Below, piece by piece: positions 32,443 through 42,273 of a stretch of 64,000 bases of DNA (position 1 is its first letter; every line of letters begins with the position of its first letter). The position numbers and the translations under genes are program-made. This stretch comes from Rhodobacterales bacterium 52_120_T64 (GTDB taxonomy: Bacteria; Pseudomonadota; Alphaproteobacteria; Rhodobacterales; Rhodobacteraceae): NCBI GenBank assembly GCA_002162875.1, contig MABA01000024.1, positions 1 to 64,000 on the forward strand. Reading direction: 5' to 3'. The notes beneath the pieces were generated by a model that made no database searches, was not told where the DNA came from, and saw only the letters and a list, made by a program, of their open reading frames with translations.

Positions 32443-35115
32443 TTAAGCGAGCGGCAGGGTGATGCGGAAGACAGCACCCGGGGCGTTTTTCTCGACGGTT
32501 AAGTCGCCTTTAAGGTTTCGCATGATCTCGCGACTGATGGGAAGGCCGAGGCCGGCACTGCCTGCCAATGTTATCTCGGATAGCCGCGAGAACTTTTCGA
32601 AAACCTTCTCGCGATCTTTGGGGTGTATGCCGGGGCCGTTGTCAACGATGCCGATGATTGCGACATTCCCGACTTTTCGGGCAGTGATCTTGATTTCGGG
32701 GTTTTCGGCGCGGCCATATTTAATGGCATTTGAAACCAGATTAATGAATACTTGCGCCAATCGGTCGAAATCCGCGGTGACCATAATGTTTGCAGGCACG
32801 TTACGCGCGATATCAACCTTTGCGGACGCGCGCAGCCCTTCGGTGCTTGCAAGGGCGCGCTCGACAACTGAGTTAAGCTCGACAGGTTCCAGATGCCAAT
32901 TCACGCGACCGCTTTCAAGAAAGCTGAGGTCGAGAATTTCATCGAGCAGGCGGGTCAGCCGTTGACTTTCTGTGTTGATAATATCAACGAAACGTTTCGA
33001 TTCTTGCGACGAGATGTCGTTAGTATCCCGCAGGATTTCCGCAAAAGACTTTATGGACGTCATCGGGGTGCGCAGTTCATGACTGATTTGGGAAAGGAAG
33101 GCATCCTTCTGTGCACCTAGTTCCGTAAGCAGCGCGTTGGCTTGGCGCAATTTGTGGGCGGAGTCAGCCAGTTCGCGCGATTGAACTTCGAGTTGCTGCG
33201 AATACTCCATCACTTGCGCGGTTTCATCAGCAATTTTCATCAATTCTTCAACGGACACCGTGCCGCCACCGGCAATTTGCGAAACCATCACGTGAGCAGA
33301 GGCGGCGCCAACACTACCAGCCAACTCGCGCTCCAGCCGTTCAATGAACTTGTCTGTGGAGTCCGGCAAACCCGCTTGTTTGCCTTGTTCACCAGCGGCC
33401 TGCGTGAATAGGCGGTGGGCGTGCGTCGTTCCAAGGATACGTTGCGCGAGAGTGAACAAGTCTTCCGACGTGGCAGATCGCCCGATGACGATACCAGCGC
33501 TGCGGTCGCCGGTTTGACGGAATACATCTACGAATTGTGCGCCCTGAATACGTTCCAGTTGGCGCGGCGTTACAACTAGTGACAGGCCTACAAACAGGGT
33601 GATGTTGATACCAAGTGACCAGAATAAGGAATGGACCAACGGGTCGTACCCGGTCAGCCCAAGTAGTTCTTGTGGACGTAGCCACGAGAGACCGAAAGGA
33701 CCGTTTTCGATAACGTTGGAGCTTAGTAAGAAGGACCCTTCGAAACTTGGCAAGAATAGCGTGTATGCCCAAAGAACGAAGCCGACAATCAGCCCAGCCA
33801 ATGCCCCGGTTCTTGTGGAACTCCGCCAAAAAATACCACCGATCAGGCTTGGCAGTATTTGCGCAACACCAGCGAAGGCGATCAGGCCGATAGACGCCAA
33901 CGCATTCGATCCGCCGGTTAGGCGGAAGTAGAAGTACCCGAGCAAGAGCAACCCGGCGATGCTGGCGCGACGACTGAGCAACAAAACGCTACGGACATCC
34001 CCGCTGGTCGAAACGCGCCCCTTTCCGGAACTGATCCACAGCGGCATGACGATGTGATTGGAAACCATCGTGGACAAGGCGATGGCGGCGACGATGACCA
34101 TCGATGTCGCGGAGGAAAATCCACCGAGGAACGCGAATAGTGCCAATGCATTTTGTCCTTCGGCTAAGGGCACCGTTAGAACGAATAGATCAGGGTTTGA
34201 ACCCGCGGGTAAGATGGATTGACCTGCAATTGCGATGGGCAGCACGAACAAACTCATCAAAAACAGATAAAGGGGGAATGCCCAACTGGCGACGGCCAGG
34301 TGCCGCTCGTCAGAGTTCTCAACGATGGTGACCTGAAACATACGCGGTAGGGTGATGATGGCCGTTGCTGACAAGAATGTTAGTGCGATCCAGCGCGGGC
34401 CGAATAGGCGATCGGTTTGCAGCATCTCAGGAGACATGCGCGCGAAGATACCAGCTGGACCGTCGCTGATACCCCAGACCACAAATATTCCTACTGCTAG
34501 CAGGGCGAACAATTTGACGACAGCTTCGAGTGCGATGGCAGTGACAACGCCGTGGTGGCGCTCGTTGGCATCCACGTTGCGGGTGCCGAACAGGATAGTG
34601 AATACAGCAAGAACTGCGGCGATCCAGAATCCCGATACTTTTTCGTCGGCGAATCCGGCACCGTCAGTAGGTGAGAACACCGAAAAGCTGGTCGTTATGG
34701 ATTGTAGTTGCAGGGCGATATAAGGGGTGGAACCAATGACTGCTAATAGTGTCACAACCACACCAAGGGTGGCACTTTTTCCATAGCGCGAAGATATCAG
34801 GTCGGCGATGGAGGTGATGCGTTGGGTCCGTCCGATGCGTAGCAGTTTACGTAGTAACCACCACCATCCGATGAATACCAGAGTAGGGCCGAGGTAGATT
34901 GTAACAAACTCCAGCCCGTTGCGGGCCGCGGAACCCACGGCTCCGTAGAATGTCCACGCAGTACAATAGACCGAAATCGATAATGTGTAGACTAGTGGGG
35001 ACCGCAACCACCCAAGACGACCAGCGCGAGCGCGCCGCTCGGCCCAGAAGGCGACGGCGAATAATAGGGCGACATAGGTTACGCTGGCGGCGACAAGAAT
35101 GTTGAAGGTTAGCAC
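32443..35115 (-). CDS. sodium:solute symporter-histidine kinase fusion (CrbS/CbrA type)
   Basis: This 890-residue membrane sensor joins a 12-13-helix SLC5-like symporter domain (about residues 1-500; SIADLISSRYGKSATLG and GGFSSATSMVIVAAIALSTM are typical) to a linker and a histidine kinase. The kinase has the H-box SQISHELRTPMTSIKSF, N-box NLVSNAIKYGR, G1 VDNGPGI and G2 GLGLPISREI. CrbS proteins of this layout sense or carry acetate and control acetyl-CoA synthetase. Here acs lies about 7 kb away in the divergent operon, which supports that reading. No C-terminal receiver is attached; the receiver is the separate 35365-35724 gene. Transport by the N-domain is possible but unproven. Confidence 0.9.
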   Translation of the reverse strand: MLTFNILVAASVTYVALLFAVAFWAERRARAGRLGWLRSPLVYTLSISVYCTAWTFYGAVGSAARNGLEFVTIYLGPTLVFIGWWWLLRKLLRIGRTQRITSIADLISSRYGKSATLGVVVTLLAVIGSTPYIALQLQSITTSFSVFSPTDGAGFADEKVSGFWIAAVLAVFTILFGTRNVDANERHHGVVTAIALEAVVKLFALLAVGIFVVWGISDGPAGIFARMSPEMLQTDRLFGPRWIALTFLSATAIITLPRMFQVTIVENSDERHLAVASWAFPLYLFLMSLFVLPIAIAGQSILPAGSNPDLFVLTVPLAEGQNALALFAFLGGFSSATSMVIVAAIALSTMVSNHIVMPLWISSGKGRVSTSGDVRSVLLLSRRASIAGLLLLGYFYFRLTGGSNALASIGLIAFAGVAQILPSLIGGIFWRSSTRTGALAGLIVGFVLWAYTLFLPSFEGSFLLSSNVIENGPFGLSWLRPQELLGLTGYDPLVHSLFWSLGINITLFVGLSLVVTPRQLERIQGAQFVDVFRQTGDRSAGIVIGRSATSEDLFTLAQRILGTTHAHRLFTQAAGEQGKQAGLPDSTDKFIERLERELAGSVGAASAHVMVSQIAGGGTVSVEELMKIADETAQVMEYSQQLEVQSRELADSAHKLRQANALLTELGAQKDAFLSQISHELRTPMTSIKSFAEILRDTNDISSQESKRFVDIINTESQRLTRLLDEILDLSFLESGRVNWHLEPVELNSVVERALASTEGLRASAKVDIARNVPANIMVTADFDRLAQVFINLVSNAIKYGRAENPEIKITARKVGNVAIIGIVDNGPGIHPKDREKVFEKFSRLSEITLAGSAGLGLPISREIMRNLKGDLTVEKNAPGAVFRITLPLA

Positions 35116-35116
35116 G

Positions 35117-35368
35117 TCAGTTGCCCTCGTCGCCTTTGGTTAACAGGCGCGACATGCGTCGTGCCAGAACGATCAGAAGAAACCAGAACCCAAAAATAAA
35201 CAGAAATGGCAACGGGGCTCCGAAAATCAAAACGTCTTTCGTGAAAATCGTAAAAATCGGAGTGATAAAGATTGCCACACCAAATAACGGCAGAACAAGG
35301 GCGGCGTCTTGGCGGCGGCGGCGGCGGAAAGCGCGTTCGGCGAGATCGGGGGGGCGTTTGTCGTTCAC
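35117..35368 (-). CDS. small two-helix membrane protein, likely symporter partner
   Basis: This 83-residue protein has a basic start (AFRRRRRQD), a hydrophobic segment (AALVLPLFGVAIFITPIFT), and a second one (LPFLFIFGFWFLLIVLARRM) ending in Arg residues. The pattern PLPFLFIFGFW resembles the small-subunit proteins (DUF4212-like) that accompany some SLC5-type sodium/organic acid symporters. It overlaps the receiver gene by four bases and is followed one base later by the symporter-kinase gene, so all three are co-translated. A partner of the sensor's symporter domain is the best guess. Confidence 0.72.
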   Translation of the reverse strand: MNDKRPPDLAERAFRRRRRQDAALVLPLFGVAIFITPIFTIFTKDVLIFGAPLPFLFIFGFWFLLIVLARRMSRLLTKGDEGN

Positions 35369-35724
35369 GCCAGAATTTCCTGAACTGCGGCGACTATTTC
35401 GGCGTTGGCGAAAGGTTTGGTCATGAAACGGGTCACACCAATTTCTTCGGCGGTTTGCCGGTCCCGCGCCTGGCCCTTCGCAGTTAACATCAGAACATGA
35501 GGGGCGACATCAAGTTCAGTGATGTCTTTCAAAATATCGAAACCGGAGCGGTTTGGTAGCATAACGTCAAGAATTACCAGATCGGGGGTTAGGTTGAGAA
35601 CGCGATTCATTGCCATGGCACCGTCTTGTTCAAACGATATGTCGAAGCCCGCTCGGTCCAGCAGGAAGGACAGGGATTCGATGATATTCGGTTCATCCTC
35701 GACGATCAGAATGCGCTTTGACAT
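35365..35724 (-). CDS. stand-alone response-regulator receiver
   Basis: This 119-residue CheY-like protein has the acidic pair in IVEDEP, the phospho-acceptor Asp in LVILDVMLP, the Thr in MLTAKG and the Lys in MTKPF, so it should be phosphorylated. There is no output domain, unlike CrbR, which ends in a LuxR-type HTH. It either acts through a protein partner or passes phosphate onward. GGAGG precedes the ATG. It sits between the ScfR-like regulator (26 bases upstream) and the small membrane protein, in one operon with the sensor kinase. Confidence 0.93.
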   Translation of the reverse strand: MSKRILIVEDEPNIIESLSFLLDRAGFDISFEQDGAMAMNRVLNLTPDLVILDVMLPNRSGFDILKDITELDVAPHVLMLTAKGQARDRQTAEEIGVTRFMTKPFANAEIVAAVQEILA

Positions 35725-35750
35725 GTGTACCCTCCTCCTATCAGTTAAAT

Positions 35751-36905
35751 CTATAACACCGTTTCTTCAGAACGTGCAGTACAGTTTTTGCGCGGGCAAA
35801 TTCGGCAGCTTATTCCAACAGCGCGGGCCGGTTGAGGGGGCGTCGGCCACGGTGATTGATCCAGCGGAAGAAACAGCATCGCGGACTGATAATCGGGTGG
35901 CGCGCCAAAAGAGATTTCTGAATGTGGTAGCGCAATTGTCAGCGTAGTGAATTGAATACCGCCGGGTAACTCGATCAAATCCTGCATCGGGCGTTCTGGT
36001 TGCGAAAATCCCTGAAATACTGGCCACAATGGGCAAGCATTGCCATGGCGAGGCAATGGAAATTCCGACAGAGCTTGTCGGTGCAAGGTTTGCCCCGCCG
36101 CGTTGGTGATGATCAAGCCCATCTCGGGGGCTTGGAGCCCCGCGACCCTCAAATTGGCGAGGCGGCGGAATACGGCGTGTAGATTTGTGCGAAATTCGGT
36201 AGCTAGAGCTGACGGGTTGTAGCACGAAATCGCGGCGCTGGTGGCGAATTGTTCAAGTGGCATAGATGCCACGTCTTCTTCCGATACACTGTCGGGTGTC
36301 TCGCTTGGCCCGTCGGGCGTTGCTTCTTTGTCAAAATATCCAATCAGCGCTTGCGTAGCGTCGGAAAGACGCCTGCTTTCTTCATGGATTGCCTTGTCGA
36401 AACGTCTGCGTTGATCAGCGGTTATGTCTTCGACGGTTGTCAAAATTTCAGCGGTCGAACGGATTGCTGTGATGTTGGACAGCATCAAGTGTAAGCTTTC
36501 GGCTAGAAACGGGTCGTGGGTCAATCGATCAGATAGGGCTGCGATCGCAGCTTCTTGGTCGCGGTTCTGCCTGTAAATCGAAGCGAGAAGTTGTGACCAG
36601 CCTGGAAACCTACCGGCGAACTCAGCCGAGGCAGAGATTTCGACAGATTTTCTGGATACACTAGAGGCGGCTTCGAGCAAGGTAGTGGTTAATTCGGAAT
36701 CCGCGCCTTCTGTCAAGGACGAGGGTGGAACACCGAGTTCGCGAGCAATCGACAATAGAATTTTCCCTGCGATTCCCCGTTTGTTATGTTCAATCAAGTT
36801 TAAATATGATGTGGAAATACCCGTTTGCCGTGCAAGCGCTGTTTGGGAAAGACCTGCTCGTGTGCGTTGTTGACGAATTCGCGTTCCGGTTAACGAATGT
36901 GGCAT
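35751..36905 (-). CDS. ScfR-type short-chain fatty acid regulator (XRE HTH + DUF2083)
   Basis: This 384-residue regulator has an N-terminal XRE helix-turn-helix (IRQQRTRAGLSQTALARQTG, about residues 8-60) and a long C-terminal ligand domain ending in a Cys-rich tail (GISCRICPRKNCTARSE). This is the PccR/RamB/ScfR pattern; such proteins sense acyl-CoA or related metabolites and control acetate and propionate genes. I use the ATG at 36905 (MPHSLTG); upstream frame extensions have no ribosome site. A 7-bp-arm palindrome (36947-36962) lies about 45 bases before the start. It is divergent from a five-gene ABC operon ending in acs, its obvious target. Confidence 0.88.
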   Translation of the reverse strand: MPHSLTGTRIRQQRTRAGLSQTALARQTGISTSYLNLIEHNKRGIAGKILLSIARELGVPPSSLTEGADSELTTTLLEAASSVSRKSVEISASAEFAGRFPGWSQLLASIYRQNRDQEAAIAALSDRLTHDPFLAESLHLMLSNITAIRSTAEILTTVEDITADQRRRFDKAIHEESRRLSDATQALIGYFDKEATPDGPSETPDSVSEEDVASMPLEQFATSAAISCYNPSALATEFRTNLHAVFRRLANLRVAGLQAPEMGLIITNAAGQTLHRQALSEFPLPRHGNACPLWPVFQGFSQPERPMQDLIELPGGIQFTTLTIALPHSEISFGAPPDYQSAMLFLPLDQSPWPTPPQPARAVGISCRICPRKNCTARSEETVL

Positions 36906-36946
36906 TGTTCGATTCCCATTGTTTTCATGCTCTTGCCGCGGCGCAA

Positions 36947-36962
36947 TGTAAATAAATTTACA
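36947..36962. promoter_or_regulatory. candidate ScfR operator in the divergent promoter region
   Basis: TGTAAAT-AA-ATTTACA is symmetric with 7-bp arms. It lies between the ScfR-like gene and the ABC operon. A second TTTACA occurs at about 36989, followed by GCAAAT/GCAA half-sites. The known PccR motif of related bacteria is TTTGCAAA-N4-TTTGCAAA, so a T/A-rich ScfR-family variant is plausible. Confidence 0.5.
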
Positions 36963-37116
36963 CAAATAGTTTGAGATTGTGACAATAGTTTACAAAAATA
37001 TTGAGCAAATGCAATCATTTATTGATTTTTTGACAGTTTCGTTAAAAAATGATTTTGGGTAAAAATACCCTCTGCCGTTCATGGCAGTATTAATTGACAC
37101 GAATGGGAGGAAATTC

Positions 37117-38463
37117 ATGTCTGTATTTACACCAAATCGTCGAGGTTTGATTAAGTCAGGTGCACTGTTGGGCACAGGCTTGGCTATGCCGACGATCTTC
37201 ACTGCTGGTTCGGCGGCTGCGTATACCAACGCTCCGACTGGGTCCGGCGTAACACTTGGCTTTAACGTTCCACAATCCGGTCCGTATGCGGACGAGGGAG
37301 CGGACGAGCTTCGCGCTTATGAACTTGCTGTTGAGCACCTGAATGGTGGCGGCGACGGCGGGATGATGAACACGTTCTCATCTAAAGCGCTTTCCGGAAA
37401 CGGTATCCTTGGCAACAAGGTTAACTACGTGACCGGCGACACGCAGACGAAATCTGACGCAGCACGTGCTTCTGCTAAGTCGATGATCGAAAAAGACGGC
37501 GCGGTGATGATCACCGGTGGTTCTTCGTCGGGCGTTGCGATTGCTGTTCAGGGTCTATGTCAGGAAGCTGGCGTTATCTTCATGGCTGGTCTGACACACT
37601 CCAATGACACAACCGGTAAGGACAAGAAAGCTAACGGCTTCCGTCACTTCTTCAACGGTTACATGTCTGCCGCCGCTTTGGCACCTGTGCTGGAAGAAAT
37701 GTACGGTCCTGATCGTAATGCATATCACCTTACGGCCGACTACACTTGGGGTTGGACTCAACAAGAATCCATTCAGGCTGCGACTGAAGCTAAAGGCTGG
37801 GAGACTGTTAACAACGTTCTTACACCTCTGGCGACACAAGACTTCAGCTCGTATGTTGCACCAGTTCTAAACTCTGGCGCGGATATTCTGGTCCTGAACC
37901 ACTACGGTGGTAACATGATCAACTCGTTGACATCGGCTGTTCAGTTTGGCCTGCGCGACAAGCAGGTTAACGGTAAGAACTTCGAGATCGTCGTTCCGCT
38001 TTACTCTCGCCTGATGGCGAAAGGTGCTGGCGAAAACGTTAAAGGCATCTTCGGTTCGACAAACTGGCACTGGTCCTTGACCGACGCGGGTTCGCAAGCC
38101 TTCGTTAAATCCTTTGGCGAGAAGTACGGCTTCCCACCATCACAGGCTGCGCACACAGTATACTGTCAGACGATGCTTTATGCAGATGCTGCTGAACGCG
38201 CTGGCACATTTAACCCATGTGGCATTGCTGAAGCACTTGAAGGCTTTGACTTTGACGGTTTGGGCAATGGTCCAACACATTACCGTGCCGACGATCACCA
38301 GTGCTTCAAAGACGTGCTGGTTGTGAAGGGTAAAGATAACCCGACTTCCGACTTCGACCTTTTGGAAGTTGTTCAAGTTACACCACGTGCTCAAGTCGAG
38401 TATGCACCGGATCATCCGATGTTCGCTGGTGGTGCTTTGGGTAAATGTAACCCAGGCGCATAA
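37117..38463 (+). CDS. HAAT-type ABC substrate-binding protein, Tat-exported
   Basis: This 448-residue periplasmic binding protein is of the branched-chain-amino-acid/urea-amide group. The signal MSVFTPNRRGLIKSGALLGT has twin arginines (NRRGLIK), so it may be folded before export. The mature part begins with VTLGFNVPQSGPYADEGADE and has the fold-type pattern MITGGSSSGVAIAVQ. GGGAGG precedes the ATG. The frame could start 12 codons earlier without a ribosome site. It is first in an operon of importer genes ending in acs and lies divergent from the ScfR-like regulator. The ligand is therefore guessed to be a short-chain carboxylate or its precursor, not an amino acid. Two hairpins follow the stop codon. 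Confidence 0.9.
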   Translation: MSVFTPNRRGLIKSGALLGTGLAMPTIFTAGSAAAYTNAPTGSGVTLGFNVPQSGPYADEGADELRAYELAVEHLNGGGDGGMMNTFSSKALSGNGILGNKVNYVTGDTQTKSDAARASAKSMIEKDGAVMITGGSSSGVAIAVQGLCQEAGVIFMAGLTHSNDTTGKDKKANGFRHFFNGYMSAAALAPVLEEMYGPDRNAYHLTADYTWGWTQQESIQAATEAKGWETVNNVLTPLATQDFSSYVAPVLNSGADILVLNHYGGNMINSLTSAVQFGLRDKQVNGKNFEIVVPLYSRLMAKGAGENVKGIFGSTNWHWSLTDAGSQAFVKSFGEKYGFPPSQAAHTVYCQTMLYADAAERAGTFNPCGIAEALEGFDFDGLGNGPTHYRADDHQCFKDVLVVKGKDNPTSDFDLLEVVQVTPRAQVEYAPDHPMFAGGALGKCNPGA

Positions 38464-38464
38464 G

Positions 38465-38512
38465 TTTCCCCCTCGGGAAAACACTACCGGTCGCGCCTTT
38501 GTGTGCGGCCGG
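38465..38512 (+). terminator. two intercistronic hairpins after the binding-protein gene
   Basis: TTTCCC/GGGAAA with a 4-base loop (38465-38480) is followed by CCGGTCGCGC/GTGCGGCCGG with two G-U pairs and a 6-base loop (38487-38512). Neither has a T run, so mRNA 3'-end protection is more likely than full termination. This is a common way to keep binding protein in excess over permeases. Confidence 0.55.
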
Positions 38513-38551
38513 ACTTTCCGCTAGGGCGCGGAGCCTCATTAACATTACGGG

Positions 38552-39589
38552 ATGCAAGCGATGGATGCGATCTTTCTGCAAGTATTGAACGGGCTGGACA
38601 AGGGCAGCGCTTATGCGCTGATTGCTCTGGGTTTGACCCTTATTTTTGGAACGCTGGGAGTGGTGAACTTCGCACACGGTGCTCTGTTTATGTTAGGTGC
38701 ATTCTGTGCTGTGATAATGCGCAAAATTCTGACGCTATCACATGTATCGCTTGACCCGGAGAAGACGAACTTTCTCGGTAAGCCGCTAGAAATTAGAACT
38801 CCCTATGTTGAGTTGTGGTGGGGTGATGTCGGCACTTGGATGATCGACTATTCGGTTCTGATCGCGATCCTGTTCGCAATTCCCGTCATGGGAGTTATGG
38901 GCATCGTGATGGAGCGTGGCCTTATCAAACATTTTTACCATCGCCCGCATGCGGATCAAATCCTGATGACGTTCGGTCTGGCGATTGTGTTGCAGGAAAT
39001 AATCAAAGCATTCTTTGGTGCTAACCCAATTCCACAATCCGCGCCTGACTCGATGAGCGGCGCGATGGATATCGGTGTGCTATTTGGATTCGCTGAATAC
39101 GCGGTCATCTATCCGTATTGGCGTCTTGTGTATTTCGTTTTTGCAGCTGTGGTAATCGGAGGTGTGTTCGCGTTCTTGCGTTTCACCACTTTCGGAATGA
39201 TTGTGCGTGCGGGTATGGCAGACCGCGAGACGGTTGGCTTGCTTGGTATCGATATTGATCGACGCTTCACCATTATGTTCGGCCTCGCCGCCGCGGTGAC
39301 GGGTGTTGCGGGTGTGATGTATACGCCTATTCTTCCACCGAACTATCACATGGGCATGGACTTCCTTGTTCTTTGCTTCGTTGTGGTGGTTGTAGGTGGC
39401 ATGGGCAGTTTGCCGGGGGCAATCCTCGCGGGTTTCATGCTGGGAATGCTCGAGAGCTTCTCTTCTATGAACGAAGTTAAGGCAATTATCCCGGGTATCG
39501 ACCAGATTATTATTTACCTCGTTGCCATGATTGTTCTGTTGGTCCGCCCACGCGGTCTGATGGGCAAAGCCGGCATGATGGAGGATTAA
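38552..39589 (+). CDS. HAAT ABC permease, LivH type
   Basis: This 345-residue inner-membrane channel subunit has about eight to nine hydrophobic helices and the LivH opening [29 protein letters not shown] (split here: [16 protein letters not shown], then [13 protein letters not shown]). The C-terminal region [18 protein letters not shown] is the contact to the ATPases. A second ATG three codons in is an alternative start. It is separated from the next permease gene by 4 bases. It is longer than LivH, with an insert of about 40 residues after the second helix ([20 protein letters not shown]), shared by urea/amide-type relatives. Confidence 0.92.
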   Translation: MQAMDAIFLQVLNGLDKGSAYALIALGLTLIFGTLGVVNFAHGALFMLGAFCAVIMRKILTLSHVSLDPEKTNFLGKPLEIRTPYVELWWGDVGTWMIDYSVLIAILFAIPVMGVMGIVMERGLIKHFYHRPHADQILMTFGLAIVLQEIIKAFFGANPIPQSAPDSMSGAMDIGVLFGFAEYAVIYPYWRLVYFVFAAVVIGGVFAFLRFTTFGMIVRAGMADRETVGLLGIDIDRRFTIMFGLAAAVTGVAGVMYTPILPPNYHMGMDFLVLCFVVVVVGGMGSLPGAILAGFMLGMLESFSSMNEVKAIIPGIDQIIIYLVAMIVLLVRPRGLMGKAGMMED

Positions 39590-39593
39590 GAGC

Positions 39594-40754
39594 ATGTTAA
39601 AATACAACGATAAAGTCCTGATGATAGTGTTTGCGATCCTCGTACTTACCGGACCAGTTATCCTCGCACCGTTTGGTGCAGGATATCCGGATTTGCTACA
39701 ACGCTTTGCTATCTTTGGCATTCTGGCGGTGGGCTACAACATTCTGTTCGGCTTAACTGGGTACCTTTCCTTTGGCCACGCAGCATTTCTGGGTGTGGGT
39801 TCTTATTCGACAGTTTGGATGTTCAAGCTGCTGACAATGAACATCATTCCGGGGATGATCCTTGCGATCATTATGTCGGGCCTGTTTGCCCTTCTGATCG
39901 GGTTCATCACGCTGCGCCGCTCGGGCATCTACTTCTCAATTCTGACGTTGGCGTTCGCGCAAATGTCTTACAGCCTTGCGTATTCGGTTCTGACACCGAT
40001 CACGAATGGCGAGACAGGTTTGCAGATACGCCTTGCCGATGCACGGATACTGGATCCGAAGAACGAGTCCGGTTCGCTGCCATCTACCAACCTGTTCGGG
40101 TTCGAGATGAATGATACGTGGCGAACTACGTTCATGGGCATGGACTTGCAGTTCAACGTCGGTTTCTACGTTTGTGCAGTTATATTGATAGCGGCGTTCT
40201 ACGTCTCCATCCGCATCTTCCGTTCGCCTTTCGGTTTGATGCTACGGGCGGTTAAAACCAACCAGAACCGTCTGATGTATACAGGGATCAACACCAAACC
40301 TTACACACTGGCGGCTTTCGTGATCTCTGGCATGTATGCTGGTCTGGCGGGTGCATTGTTGGCCTCGATGGATCCGTTGGCGGGCGCCGAACGTATGCAG
40401 TGGACCGAATCTGGTTCCATCGTTCTGATGGTAATTCTTGGCGGTGCCGGCACATTGCTTGGCCCAGTACTTGGTGCAGGCGTTATCAAATACTTCGAAG
40501 CGATCTTCTCACGCATCAACGACAACGTCCTACACGGATGGTTCGATTTCCTACCCGGTTTCCTCGAAACCTTCATGGTCTGGATCATTCACCCATTCGT
40601 TGGCAAAGGCTGGAGCCTGACGTTGGGTGCGGTGTTTATGATTATCGTGATCTTCCTACCCGGTGGCCTGATGGAAGGTGCAAATCGCATCAACAAACGG
40701 TTTGGTAAACAAAAACGAGGCTCGGCGGATAACGCCAAGGCCCCGGCTGAATAA
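39594..40754 (+). CDS. HAAT ABC permease, LivM type
   Basis: This 386-residue second permease has about ten hydrophobic segments. Family marks are [26 protein letters not shown] (two runs) and [20 protein letters not shown] near the C-terminus, and an [15 protein letters not shown] coupling region. An extra periplasmic-type loop (about residues 120-180) is rich in polar residues. The gene overlaps nothing but is only 4 bases from the LivH-type gene and 12 from the ATPase gene, in one operon. It forms the pore with the 38552-39589 protein. Confidence 0.92.
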   Translation: MLKYNDKVLMIVFAILVLTGPVILAPFGAGYPDLLQRFAIFGILAVGYNILFGLTGYLSFGHAAFLGVGSYSTVWMFKLLTMNIIPGMILAIIMSGLFALLIGFITLRRSGIYFSILTLAFAQMSYSLAYSVLTPITNGETGLQIRLADARILDPKNESGSLPSTNLFGFEMNDTWRTTFMGMDLQFNVGFYVCAVILIAAFYVSIRIFRSPFGLMLRAVKTNQNRLMYTGINTKPYTLAAFVISGMYAGLAGALLASMDPLAGAERMQWTESGSIVLMVILGGAGTLLGPVLGAGVIKYFEAIFSRINDNVLHGWFDFLPGFLETFMVWIIHPFVGKGWSLTLGAVFMIIVIFLPGGLMEGANRINKRFGKQKRGSADNAKAPAE

Positions 40755-40766
40755 GGAGCAGGGTTT

Positions 40767-41525
40767 ATGGGAATTCTTGAAGTCCAGAACGTCAACAAAC
40801 ACTTCGGTGGTTTGCATGCGCTGAACAACGTTAACCTCGATGTTATAGAGGGTTCGGTTCACGCAATCATCGGACCGAACGGGGCTGGTAAATCCACGTT
40901 CCTGAACTGCTTGATTGGTAAGCTCGCGCCGGATACGGGATCGGTGATGTTTCAAGGCAAGCCAGTGCTTGGCAAGAAACCGCACGAGATCAACCAGTTG
41001 GGGATTAGTCGTGTGTTTCAAACACCCGAAATCTTTAGTGATCTGACCGTATTTGAAAACGTAATGATCCCTTGTTTTGCACACCGTGACGGGTCGTTTA
41101 TGATGAACGCCTGGAAAAAGGTTAAATGCGAAACGGACATTCGCGAACAAGCCGAGCAGATGTTGCTCGACGTTAACATGCAGGACAAATTGCATATGGA
41201 AGCGGCCTCGCTTTCACGCGGCGACAAGCGGCGGTTGGAAATGGCGATGTGTTTGTCGCAAAACCCAAAACTGTTACTGCTGGACGAACCTACAGCCGGT
41301 ATGGCGCGGGCCGATACAAACGCAACAATCGACCTGCTAAAACACATTGGCGAGACGCGCGGAATTACCAAGGTTATTATCGAGCACGACATGCACGTAG
41401 TGTTCAGCCTTGCCGATACGATCTCGGTTTTGGCGCAGGGTGCAATCATTGCCGAAGGGCTGCCCGATGACATCAAAGGCCATCCGAAAGTCCGTGAAGC
41501 TTATCTTGGGGAGGCCGAAGTATGA
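40767..41525 (+). CDS. HAAT ABC ATPase, LivG type
   Basis: This 252-residue nucleotide-binding subunit has Walker A GPNGAGKST (about residues 36-44), a Q-loop at VFQTPEIF, the signature LSRGDKRRLE (D replaces the usual Q), Walker B LLLLDEPTAGM and switch His in IIEHDMH. The extended helix-rich C-terminus is as in LivG. GGAGCAGGG lies shortly before the ATG. The stop overlaps the LivF-type start by four bases. Confidence 0.93.
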   Translation: MGILEVQNVNKHFGGLHALNNVNLDVIEGSVHAIIGPNGAGKSTFLNCLIGKLAPDTGSVMFQGKPVLGKKPHEINQLGISRVFQTPEIFSDLTVFENVMIPCFAHRDGSFMMNAWKKVKCETDIREQAEQMLLDVNMQDKLHMEAASLSRGDKRRLEMAMCLSQNPKLLLLDEPTAGMARADTNATIDLLKHIGETRGITKVIIEHDMHVVFSLADTISVLAQGAIIAEGLPDDIKGHPKVREAYLGEAEV

Positions 41526-42247
41526 ATGACAAGACAAATAAGCCGGCATATTTTTCGCTGCACGACATCCATTCTTATTACGGCGAAAGCTACATTGTTC
41601 AGGGTGTGTCATTTAACGTCCACGAGGGCGAGATTCTTGCGCTTTTGGGTCGGAATGGCGCAGGCAAAACCTCTACGCTTCGTTCCATTGCGCAGATTGG
41701 CGACCCACAGGTGACGAGCGGCGAATGCTGGTTGGACCATCAAGCGATACATGAAATGAAATCGTTCGAAGCGGCCCGTGCGGGTGTGGCCTTGGTGCCT
41801 GAAGATCGCAGTATCATTCAGGGTTTGACAGTGCAGGAAAACTTGGAACTTGCGCAGATTGCACCGCCAATCGGTTGGTCGATCGAACGAATTTACGAAC
41901 TTTTCCCCCGTTTGGGCGAACGCAAAAATCAAGAAGGCACTACGCTTTCGGGCGGCGAACAGCAAATGCTGGCGATTGGACGTGCGTTGGCTCGCGACAT
42001 CAAGTTACTGTTGTTGGATGAACCGTACGAGGGTCTGGCCCCTGTGATCGTTCAAGAAATCGAACGGACGCTTCGGCAGATTAAAGAGTTGGGCATCACC
42101 ACGATTATCGTGGAGCAGAATGCCGTTGCGGCGTTGAAACTAGCTGATCGCGCGGTTATTTTGGATACCGGGGTTGTGGTTTTTGATGGAACCGCACAAG
42201 AGGTTCTGGACAATGAGGCGCTCCGCGAAGAGTATCTCGCTATCTAA
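41522..42247 (+). CDS. HAAT ABC ATPase, LivF type
   Basis: This 241-residue second ATPase has Walker [28 protein letters not shown] typical of LivF, signature LSGGEQQM, Walker [14 protein letters not shown] and a Gln (VEQNA) in place of the switch His, as is normal for LivF-type subunits. The gene starts within the LivG-type stop codon and is followed by acs after 26 bases. Completing the set, the operon has all five importer parts. Confidence 0.93.
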   Translation: MNDKTNKPAYFSLHDIHSYYGESYIVQGVSFNVHEGEILALLGRNGAGKTSTLRSIAQIGDPQVTSGECWLDHQAIHEMKSFEAARAGVALVPEDRSIIQGLTVQENLELAQIAPPIGWSIERIYELFPRLGERKNQEGTTLSGGEQQMLAIGRALARDIKLLLLDEPYEGLAPVIVQEIERTLRQIKELGITTIIVEQNAVAALKLADRAVILDTGVVVFDGTAQEVLDNEALREEYLAI

Positions 42248-42273
42248 AAAAATTACGATTACTGGAGAAAACC

